DNA of 64,000 bases from Verpa conica (lineage: Eukaryota > Ascomycota > Pezizomycetes > Pezizales > Morchellaceae). The first letter of the stretch is position 1. Each line of letters starts with the position of its first letter. The translations under genes and the position numbers were made by a program. The DNA is taken from the NCBI GenBank assembly GCA_033030425.1, contig JAUFSD010000006.1, positions 124,001 to 188,000 on the forward strand, read 5' to 3'. A model generated the notes under the pieces. The model made no database searches, was not told the origin of the DNA, and saw only the letters and a list, made by a program, of their open reading frames with translations. Below are positions 54,774 through 64,000 of the stretch, in pieces.

Positions 54774-57134
54774 AGTTGTTTTTTTTTGTGGAGAGTTTTG
54801 CGGGTTAGGTTGTGGATAAGTGAGGGAGAGAGGGAGGGTCTTCGACCTCCACACACCCCCCCCTGCTTGCCGGGTAAAGTGCCGAGGTACCGAGGTAGGG
54901 TTTGTGATATGTAGGCTTGTGGGCGAGATTTTATATACTCTCCCCCCTCCCCCCCTTCGAGTGAGAGGTTGTGATGTATACTATTGCATACTCGCGTTGA
55001 TAGGAGTGGCTTTTTCTAAATAGTTGGGTTCGGCGGGGAGTTGGTCCTTGGGATCATTCCCTAAACCGGATGTGAGTGTAAGTCTTACTCCCGAACCTCC
55101 GCTTTGGAAATTAGTTCACGGTGGATATCATAGAGGGGGGAGGGGGTATTAACCTGCAGGTTGAAGTACTCTGCATTGAAGGCTTTGTCAACTTTATACT
55201 TATAGGGTGTAATCACTACAAGTGGCTTATCATCATTGGTAGTCAAAAGTCGCACCGAGCTTATTCAGCTAGGGAGTGGGTAATATTATAATGTGCGGGC
55301 ATCAAGTTGGATGGTAATAATTGGGAGTCTATCCTTATACCACGTATACTCTCCGTATACTCATCCAGTGGTGCATAGAAGTAATATTACTAAGGTATGG
55401 TAGATGCATTTGTTACTAAGGTGATTATGTAAATACCCAGCCACCTCAAATGTGGCAACCTCTTCGTATGAATTATCTTGTGCCCAGCTACATACATTGT
55501 CTTCTAAGTGTCCATACCTATGGTGCTTCATATGGTAGGCAAGTTATTGAACCCCGAACCCTAATTCCTCTAGGTGAAAGCAATATGTAGTTAGTATTGA
55601 GGATGAAATGTGGTAGCGGTAGCTTTTTTTTAGCAGGTTTGTACTATTTGGGTAACTATGCAGTACCTGGAGTCCTTTTGACGGACATGTTATTATTATG
55701 GTCTTACAGTGGCAAATATGCTTGGTCTACTTTATCTTCGCGCTTCTTACAGTTTTCGTAATATAGTGAAGTACGATAGGAATTGGCTTTCAATGTCTAT
55801 ATATCTACCCTTATTCCATGGCTCATCATACAGTATTCAAACTATTGCACTTGCTACCCTACTTATTCATAATGTCGGTGTTAGTTGAAAGGAAATTACC
55901 AAGAATTTAAACAGCTGTGATGAGCAAGGAGACTCAGATCAAGGAGTTAAATACATAGTTGAACCGCTCCGGCGAGGGATGGCAAGGAGGTGAGCTCGAG
56001 AGCCTGTCTACACGCAATATCACTCGCTCACAAAAACGAGTGATCACATATGATGTCATCTTTTGTGCAAACGAAGCATCAAACAAGCCGGGCTGATTAA
56101 CTAAAATTAGATACCTAGGGAAGAATTAGAAGTGGTACTGCTTAGCCTTCTCGATTTACCTCCCGCTTCTCCCTGGTTTCTTTTGAGTAGTTAACACTAG
56201 CTATAGAACATTAGTCGAGAGTCAACTATACCACATACCAACTGCTAGCACAAATCAATCTTAGCCACCGTCAGAGGAGAAGCAGTGTCTACTTCAATTA
56301 TATAGGAAAGAGTAAGGTCGTACCCTACATGTTGGTTTTAAAGGAGCTAGTGCTTTACAACACTCTTTGGTCCAGGGTTAGGTTTTGTGAACCAAATTAT
56401 AAGATTGAAAGGCTTATTAGGACAGCTACTACGGCTACAAGACTTCTAGTTACCCACCTCACTATAATTGATCGTATATACCTGGAGCACAAAAATATAA
56501 GAGCCCAGAGCCAACCCTTTAGAAGGCCACGGAGTATCATATAACCAATATAAACCAAGAGAAAGGCCAGCAGCTTTACCAAGACTTCATGGTACTAAAT
56601 AAGCAGAAGCCAACCTCCGTGTAGATAGGCCCTGACGCCTGGTTAATCCGTAGAAGATCTATTGAATACGGCGCGCAAGTGGCATCTTTACCCAGTAATA
56701 CCTTATCTACGCTGGAAAGCGACTTAGGACTTAGGATATTACGTTCTAACGGCATGCGCTATACCAACCAAAGACTCCCAGGTAGGCAATTAAACGCGTG
56801 GGCGGACGATACTCCAAAATCAAAGAGCACCTCACCTCACCTCACCCCCCTCCCCCCTTCCACTCCATGATCACAGATTCTGAAAAAAAAAACTAAACTG
56901 ATTAAGAACCAAAAACGCCAATTCACTCACTCATTGTTGGGAGAAAAAAAAAACTTCAGTACAAAAAAAAACAGTCCCTTCCCATCTTTTTTTTAAAACC
57001 ATCAAATATCGACAAATCCCATTGCTTTTTTATATCTGTTTGAAATCTTTTTTTTTTACCCAACATTTCCGAAATGAGCAAACAAAAAAGAAACAGAGAC
57101 CCAGAGAAAGAAACAATTCCCAATAATTTCCCGT
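54774..57134. other. Spacer, no gene supported
   Basis: AT-rich, with G/C-rich homopolymer bits near the thioesterase promoter. Open frames at 56329-56544 and 56679-56870 do not resemble known proteins. A/T homopolymers at 56881-57060 lie 3' of the L25 gene. Confidence 0.45.
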
Positions 57135-57895
57135 TTATACGATGGCGAGCTTGGTAGCGGCGATATCGAGGGCGTCGACGTCGGGGGTCAGTCTCGCAAA
57201 GGCCTTCTTTGTTCCGTCGGGCCTGAATTTAGGAGAGACATATCAGTACCAAAGAGCTATACCCAACAAGCTCTCAGAGGGACAAAGAAAAAGAAAAAAA
57301 ACCAACCTGATCAAAGTATTAACCTTGATGCAGTCAACATCATACAGCTTCTTGATAGCATCCTTAATCTGCCTCTTGTTCGCCTTGATATCGACAATGA
57401 AGACAAGGGTGTTGTTCTCCTCAATCTTCTTCATCGCAGACTCAGTGTTGAGCGGGTGGACGATAACCTTGAACTGGTCGAGCCGGGGAACGTGGGGTAC
57501 GCTCTTGCGCGGGTATTTAGGGGCGCGAGCGAGCGAGAGAGTCTTGTTGCGGTGGAAAGTGGTCGAAAGGCGGACTTTGCGGGCAATCTTGGAGTGGGTG
57601 CCCTTGAGAGCGGCCTTCTTTGCATCGGCAGCCTTCTTGCTGGCGGGGGTCTTAGGACCTAGATTTAGAGAGAGAGAGGGGAAGAAAAAAAATGTTAGTT
57701 CCATCTTATTGCTTATTCGTTTCCCCTAATCAATACCTCCCCTCCCCCTGCTCCCATCCTATCTTCATTAAAGAATTATATTCCTCTATCCTCCTTAATC
57801 ACACAAACACCCAACATTCTCCCTCCCCTCCCCGAATATTTGAAAAAAACAGGACGGAGCGGTTTATTACCCTTGGTAGTTGGTTTCGGTGCCAT
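57135..57895 (-). CDS. RPL25: 60S ribosomal protein L25 (uL23)
   Basis: Three exons on the minus strand: 57895-57871 (MAPKPTTKG), 57658-57307 and 57222-57135, all in phase, giving 154 aa. The N-terminal extension is Lys/Ala-rich ([17 protein letters not shown]), as in eukaryotic uL23, and carries nuclear import signals. The conserved core shows [39 protein letters not shown] and [20 protein letters not shown], ending [11 protein letters not shown]. uL23 binds 25S rRNA near the polypeptide exit tunnel and docks SRP and nascent-chain factors. The long first intron after only eight codons (57659-57870) is a usual arrangement in fungal ribosomal protein genes. Length is normal. Confidence 0.97.
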
Positions 57896-58920
57896 CGCTA
57901 CGGGGAATTGTCGTGAAATGAGGGCGTAGAAGGGTCGATTAGTTGGCGGTCTGTCGATTGTTTTTGTTGGGGCGTGAATTTCTCGAGTGTGGTTGAATGT
58001 TGGTAATCTCTCTGTTGCTGTTGTGCGCACCGTGAATGGGGCGGAGGGACTGCTTGTCGTGGTGGGAGGGTTATGCCCTATCATCCCCTATCATCCCCCC
58101 CCACACATTTGGAACAGCCTAACTGTTTTGGACCATTATTATCAATGCCCGAAAGAGGAATTAGAATTATCTTCTGTAGGGATATGGATTTTAATGGGCT
58201 TGATTAAGTGTTTTTAAACTAAGATGCTTCGGTAATTAATTACTAAGCGGCGACGTGAGTACGACTTTATGAAGTACATTTATCTAGTAGGCACTGGGGT
58301 TAACAAGCCTAAAGCTGCAGAAATAATCAAAGTCTTGAAGGTTAGACCGTGTATGAATGGAAAGTCGGAAAAAGTAGATAAGAGAGGACATAGGGGATCT
58401 GGCATACTTCCCAGTCACTTCTAGTATCATAGGACTACTTGCCAAGTACTAAGTAGAGAGAGAGAGTAGTGCAGCAAAGGACAATCTCCGGTACCTGTAG
58501 TAATCTGTTTGTGATACGCTTAGACCGGATAAAGTACATAGAGGTTCGTTCGGAGGTCGATCTTTAATTGCCAAATTACAACTACGACGGCTTTTCATCC
58601 TGCAAATACAAGGTAAAATGAACTATCTCACGCCAGGTCCCCCACTCCCACAAACAGCTCATAGCAAGTTCATATGTATTCGGGTAAAAGAATGACCCCT
58701 AGAGATATAGTGAAAGATTAACAATAGCAATTGAAATAATATATCCCAAATCACCGATAACCAAATATAACATTAAACCAGTACTAGTTGAATATACATC
58801 AAATATAACCACCCAATCCGTTAATCCCCCCCACCCAGCCACCTTATCCCAAAAGCGCCCAAAAATATATACAAATTACCGCATCGATATCTAAGGCTGA
58901 GTATCCATTTATGATTAATC
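57896..58920. other. Spacer upstream of L25
   Basis: Contains the L25 promoter and AT-rich DNA. No open frame or repeat of note is supported. Confidence 0.5.
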
Positions 58921-59516
58921 CTAAGGCTGAGCACACGGAGTATTTTTACGCCAATCCTCATGTGTACACTTATTTGTCGGGGCCGGAGGATGGTCCCTGT
59001 CCCTCTGTCTTTGTCTCTCTCTTTCTCTTTCCCTTTCTCTCTCTCGCTCCCGCTCCCGCTCTCTCTCCCTGTCTGAATCCCTGTCTCTGGCAGCTACCGC
59101 AGGGCCTAGCTGAGACGTCTTATATTTAACGAGCGCGGCTACAAGACAAGTCTCATACTCAGCTATGATTCTGCCAGGCTGGGGATTTGGGTCAGGGTTG
59201 CACTCTTCCACTGCGTAGTTCCTGTAGAAATATTAGTATAGAGCACAGAGAAAACTTTAATGTGAATAATCACCAGTATTCCGTACACGAGGGTGTATTT
59301 GTCGGGAGTTCAGCTCCCCCGGGTTTCATGCTTTTTAACATTTCAACACAGTAGTCCATCTATATATATATAGGGTTAGGATTTGATTCTTCTAGGTATC
59401 CTACTGGCATAAGTGTGCGAAGATATGGAACGTACATTGCTTGTAGGAGTTGGGGCTGCCTGGACGAGAGTCGTCGCAGCGGCAAGGATAGTGAGAATAG
59501 TAGATTCGAATTTCAT
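58921..59516 (-). CDS. Small secreted cysteine-containing protein with Arg-Glu microsatellite
   Basis: Three exons on the minus strand close in phase: 59516-59436, 59359-59274 and 59221-58921, giving 155 aa. Residues 1-20 (MKFESTILTILAAATTLVQA) are a signal peptide followed by APTPTSN. The mature part begins MDYCVEMLKSMKPGGAEL and has six cysteines (one each in MDYC, PSC, EEC, YETC, NKC and TPC), which could form three disulfides. Between the fourth and fifth Cys lies a run of about 28 residues of alternating Arg/Asp and Arg/Glu, encoded by a GA/CT microsatellite at 59000-59080. No family is recognised. It has the look of a fast-evolving secreted protein, possibly effector-like, but that is inference; the repeat may also mark an intron I did not place. 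Confidence 0.72.
59002..59080 (+). repeat. CT/GA-rich microsatellite inside a coding exon
   Basis: Alternating TCTCTC, CTTTCTC and CCCGCTC runs on the plus strand. On the minus strand they read as an in-frame Arg-Glu/Arg-Asp repeat of the secreted protein gene. Confidence 0.85.
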
Positions 59517-62500
59517 TTTTTTTTTTTTTTTTTGGATAGATAGTAAAAAGTTGAGATGAATGATAATGCAAAGTATAAACCCAGGGCTATGAGAGCAGTA
59601 TTTATTCATAAAATAAAGAGCTACAAGAAGCAAAAGCCGCAAAACTTTGTGATCCTAATCAGTCCTCCAAAAAGCGTGGGGTCCCAACAGACTAACCTGT
59701 ATATGGACCCTTCGCAGAGAGTACCGTCTATACGAAGTAAGAGACCAGGTTCAATCAAAAGGCACAAGCCAAAAATTCCTTTATAGAGATAGGGTTGGTG
59801 TCTTTGCTAAACGAGTCTATATCATTGGCTTCTAAAAGGGACCTCTGGCTGAATACTAGTCCATATTTGGTATAGAAAAACCCCCCCTTACCCAGAGCGC
59901 CTCTTTTGCCTCTGGAGTCGGACCTGGGCTCTTCTGAATATCACGCTCTCATGACGGGCTGTGGACATGAGACCCAAACGTAAAGACGGCTGCACGAGGG
60001 ACAAGCTACAGGCCGATACGGTCGGACAGTGGTCGGGTGTTTATCTAGACAAAAACGTGGTCTCCTCCATGTTTTTCTCAGTCAATGCTCTCCAAAAGAG
60101 CCTTTCCCGTTGACCTGGCCGTATCAGACTTGCTGGCTGTGCGGCTACTATGTTTCGCTGTTTCCGTGAGTACTAATACTGTAGTTCTGGCCCGAGTAAC
60201 CGGACAACTCTCCATAATCCCCAAGTGGCGGGAGGCGTACTCTAAGACATAATTATATAGCGTTTACTAAGATCTCTCCTCTCCTCTCCCCCCACTTCGT
60301 GCGTATAGAATAATCCAACTTAATCTAGAAATACTAGTCATTTGATGCGCTTTGGCTTATAACCCCACTCGGGTAGTCTCAAATCGGGCGTGGGCTATGT
60401 ACGGCACACCCCTTTACGCTGCGACCCGAAGATCATAAGACAAGACATAACCTAACCGAATCTCGACCCTGTTGAGCTTAATTTTTATTAAACTCAGCGA
60501 GTCACAGCTAGATGGGGTTGTAGTCCCCCCCCCCAATATTATGGGCCGTGACCAAAGTACACTGTTCATGCCGCGATACTACCAAAGGGGGGGAGTCTAG
60601 TCTCCCATGTTTTTGTTTTTGTTTTTGTTTTTGTGTTTTTGGCATACCAGGTGTTCATTGGTCTCAGAGCAGCTAGCAACCAGGGTCATGAAAAAAAAAA
60701 AATTTAAGTATGGGCTACAGCTGCATGCAGTACGGGAGGTCAAGACAACATAAAATAGGGTCTGATTTAGTCCCTGACGGGTATGACAGGGCAGTGACCT
60801 TTGACAATTCATAAGTATGGTTTGATTGCTTTTTAATTTGTTCCACACTTTAGATAGGAGGTCCGGCTTGAAGCTATTGATTTTGGAAAGAGATGTGTGG
60901 AAACGCCATGCTTTATTGTATTTAACGGATAGTAAACATGCCTTTTTTTTCCCTTTAAAAAAAGGGGTCGTTTTTTGGTTTGATTACTCAATTGATCAAC
61001 AACCAGGTCATCCGGCTTTATGTCCTATGGCCATAGAATCATTCCGCTAAGGACATAAATCTGTTTCAGCACGTTAGGGTCAAAGAATCTTTGGTTAATC
61101 CCAAGGACCCGGGCTTTGGAGAAAAATGCACAGCCCTAAATCGCGGAAGAGGGGTATACTACGGAAGTATATGGCGTGTATATGTGAGAAGGCGGCGTAA
61201 CTCGACTAATACCGATATTTGATAACATTTAACTGTTTAGAAGGCGAGTGTTAGGTTATAATTGTTGAGAACTAGAGAGGAATGAGGTAAATGTTTCAAA
61301 TTAACAACTTGAGCTAATTTTGTTTCATAGATTAACCTTCTAATAACTAGTCTCGTGCCCAGTCTCGTTATTTACTATGCAGTACCAGGTAATAACCTAG
61401 TTGTTTGTGATATTTTCTACTATAACAATCGATGAATAAATATATAGAACTATTATTGATACAGCTCAATAATAGCCCTTTTTCCTGCACGAAAGATGTG
61501 GCTTTCCATACTCTATAAGTCGTGGCAAGTTTCGATTTCTCTAAGTAATAATAGATTCAATGCCTATAGGACGAAGTGGATATGTAGATTTGAATAATTC
61601 TCTGCTTGGGTGCTGGGAACCCTCTATATAGATATCTATTCTTCCCTATTGCACTCTTACCATCTACATCATATTTATGTACCTTCATTCTCTAGGATCT
61701 ACTAGAATATGATACTTATGTCCAATAGAATGTCGAGTGATGTTATGTGAACTACAACTAGACGGTAGAATGACGTCACACGCCAGTCTCAACTCGAAAT
61801 ATCAGACACCACGGTAGCTAAATATCATCACCCTTCCTTAGTTATCTAAGATAACAGTCCAATTTACCGCTGTCACGTTCCTCTCTCCGCCTGCCGTAGG
61901 TGGAATATTTAAATTTTCTAAGACACTTTAAGAGGCTGCCGAATACGCTTTCCTATACAGGGCTTTTCAAGAATTAAAGCGTATCCTAGAGTCATGTACT
62001 ACAAGTATATAAGAAATAGACTTCCTGTGAGTGCTAGGTTCTAACTCTGCTACACTATTAATATCATTCCTTCATTCCATTATCAGGAATATATTCCCAG
62101 AACTCAAACCCTAAAGCCCTGTAGAGAAATTGATCTCTCCTCCACAAATTAATCCACATCAGACGCTCCGAAATCATCATATTCCTTTAGCACCTTTGAT
62201 TCATATCTGTGTTTATTCAGCTACTCCTAATCTTTCCTAATCTTCGTCAGCTTCGGTTATACTTCCCCGCCACACCTCCCACCATCCCTAGCACTTGAAG
62301 CTTAAAGAATAATAGCAGAAGTAGCCTTCTTTGGAATTACTAAACGAAGACTTCACGCCTTTGCACAAAGCTTCTTAAAGCACTTCACATAGCCGCCTAT
62401 AGTTACTGTTGACCTATTGAGAAGACAACCTCGATACAGTTACTCAAGTGCTTTGCCTTATGCTTCTCTCCGACTCTCAGGGTTAGATTCTTCTGATAAT

Positions 62501-63708
62501 CCTGATTTTTATCTTAGGCCCGAGCCCACGCCGTCCTCAAGTCCACAAGACCTCTATTGGTGCTCTTGACGCCTAGACACAGAGATATATATAAGCAAAT
62601 CTTTCACCACCACCAAATCGCTACAGGGTGAGTGGTACCTCTAAGCCAAAGAGTTGTTTCTACGTCTAAGCATATATCTAAGATGAGACTCTTGATCCCC
62701 TTAAGGCCTATATTTTGGGAAAATAACGTCGTATGACGTACCTAGGTTCGCCGTAGTAGGAGAGATTAACCATAACGAGGGTCAGTCGACCTCGTTGTTT
62801 CAAGAAATAAAAATACCCTCTAAGATATACAGTCCTTGCAGACAGTGTATATTATCGGGTATATTGGTATTGACAGACCAACTCCTAAATTGTGGATATC
62901 AAGTGACTTTGATATTATGATCATAGTGCTGTGTTTTAATGTGTGTGAGTAGATAGAAAATGGTAGATGCTGGGTGAGGTGATGTCGGGGTGTAGAGGTC
63001 AGAAGAAATTTCGTGCTTGGTAATATGGGTGGCTGTAGATCGGCAACACTAGATGACACAGCGGAGCCTTTGTCTTGCTCATCCCGTATTTTCTTTCTGC
63101 CGAAAGTGACTGTGCAAGAATTATACCGCCTGGATATATGTAGTATTACCGTCGGGGATTGTGTGGGGGTAGGTGCTAAATAAACCACTTTGTGTTTATG
63201 AAAAACTGGGGGTTTAAGAGAGTAGAGTGGGCTTAGATCTCGTCTTTGCTTAAATCTTCCACTGGCCTCTTTAGAGTTGGCATGTCACTGTCGGATTTGT
63301 CTCTTATTCTCGATCCAATAATCACTCATGCGGAATCGTATTGAATATTCATTCCATTCACCCAAACACCTACCAACATGACCTGAAGACCTTACAGCTA
63401 CCATAAACCCCAGAGACCAACGAAAAAAAAGGAAACAGAAACAAACAGCTAAAAGAGTGGCTTAAAACCAAAGCAACAGAAATAATGAAAACGTATTCGC
63501 TCCGTGATAGAAAAATAAACCTTGAGAAAATACAAACACCCTACGCGCCCAAGCCACACATAGGGATAGAGCTGATGAAGTGGAGAGAAGTAACGTTAGA
63601 AAAAAACAGGAAAGGAAAGGAAAAAGGAAGAAATAGATTGGATGTTCTACCATATACTAATGCTTCACAATTTTACTCCCTTAAATCAATTAGTCTTTAA
63701 CATACATC
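59517..63708. other. Long AT-rich spacer with simple repeats
   Basis: More than 4 kb with no supported gene. It has homopolymers (A/T at 59516-59535 and 60690-60701), a TTTTTG run at 60609-60640, and a phrase near 61348-61362 (CTAGTCTCGTGCCCAG) shared with about 20967-20982. The minus-strand frame at 62820-63188 has no known domain. Confidence 0.5.
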
Positions 63709-64000
63709 TTAGATAATAACTCTTATTGCTTGTGGTAGAGTAGTCTCCTTCGGGCAATACGGGCACTTTAGCGTAACGCTGCTGCCGCCCTTTGCTAGTC
63801 GCTGTAATGACTCCTGTGCAATAACATGCCCGCAGGGGAGCATCATTGGTGGATTTGATTCCGTGGTTTGGTCTTTTGATACAGGACAGACGAAGATGCT
63901 ATGGAACTGGTATCCGGGTGGTAGTGCGATTTCCGCCTATGATATATGTTAGCAACGTAAAGCGAGGGAGTATACGAGATTGGGACATACAGGTAACTCA
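63709..64000 (-). CDS. Gid/CTLH-complex RING-finger protein, Rmd5-like (3' end only)
   Basis: The last exon is 63936-63709 (76 codons including the stop). The preceding exon is cut by the window end; its final bases are 64000-63991, before a GTATGT donor. The visible C terminus reads [20 protein letters not shown], then [20 protein letters not shown], then KCPYCPKE. This is the degenerate RING of the Rmd5/Gid2-RMND5 type (C-P-V, P-C-G-H, C-P-Y-C), which lacks some classical zinc ligands. Such proteins are RING subunits of the GID/CTLH E3 ubiquitin ligase, which in yeast degrades gluconeogenic enzymes when glucose returns. The N-terminal LisH-CTLH-CRA part would lie beyond the window, so the assignment rests on the RING alone. 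Confidence 0.8.

Noticed and set aside
1..64000. CRISPR arrays, bacterial-type operons, tRNA or rRNA genes
   Set aside because: No regularly spaced short direct repeats, no ribosome-binding-site gene trains, and no convincing tRNA A/B boxes or rRNA segments were seen; the window is eukaryotic.

Overview
This window is nuclear DNA of a filamentous ascomycete fungus (Pezizomycotina). The evidence is many short GT-AG introns (about 40-100 nt, often with TACTAAC/ACTAAT-like branch sites), ribosomal proteins S29 and L25, a fungal Zn2Cys6 transcription factor, the inner-nuclear-membrane protein Ima1, and fungal-type NACHT (NLR-like) receptors. I cannot name the species. The long AT-rich, repeat-bearing spacers and the mixture of a piggyBac element with NACHT genes would fit a repeat-rich genome such as a Pezizales or Orbiliales member, but that is inference.

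Layout. 1-3.4 kb: gene-poor, with a GATG-rich tract. 3.4-6.7 kb: an SRP40-like nucleolar protein (+) and a LOG-family phosphoribohydrolase (-). 8.0-10.3 kb: an apparently intact piggyBac transposon with inverted ends. 11.1-15.5 kb: a lipase-NACHT receptor (-). 16.1 kb: a 171-bp Tc1/mariner-type MITE flanked by TA. 16.6-18.6 kb: BFR2/AATF (+). 19.1-20.2 kb: a DUF6594 membrane protein (-). 21.4-22.1 kb: an unrecognised four-exon gene (-). 24.1-25.5 kb: a caspase-like protein (+). 26.3-27.6 kb: RIO2 kinase (+). 28.3-31.4 kb: a Zn2Cys6 transcription factor (-). 31.7-33.9 kb: a minisatellite and several hairpin-type inverted repeats. 34.2-36.5 kb: a GH85 endo-beta-N-acetylglucosaminidase (+). 37.8-38.7 kb: remains of a secreted-type protein (-). 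42.2-42.7 kb: a secreted I9-type inhibitor/propeptide (+). 43.7-48.0 kb: an ankyrin-NACHT receptor (-). 49.7-50.0 kb: ribosomal protein S29 (-). 50.9-53.4 kb: Ima1 (+). 54.1-54.8 kb: a hotdog thioesterase (-). 57.1-57.9 kb: ribosomal protein L25/uL23 (-). 58.9-59.5 kb: a cysteine-containing secreted protein with an Arg-Glu microsatellite (-). 63.7-64.0 kb: the 3' end of a Gid/CTLH-type RING protein (-), cut by the window end.

Two themes stand out. First, ribosome production: the SRP40-like protein, BFR2, RIO2, S29 and L25 all act in ribosome assembly or are ribosomal proteins. They are interleaved with unrelated genes and I see no operon-like arrangement. Second, an immunity/cell-death-like set: a lipase-NACHT protein, a DUF6594 membrane protein, a stand-alone caspase-like protein and an ankyrin-NACHT protein lie in repeat-rich accessory DNA. 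Fungal NACHT proteins are known in heterokaryon incompatibility and innate-like recognition; that these genes work together is inference.

Exon models were built by hand from reading frame and splice signals. Most close perfectly in phase. The exceptions are one junction in the lipase-NACHT gene, the N terminus of the DUF6594 gene, and the degraded gene at 37.8-38.7 kb.
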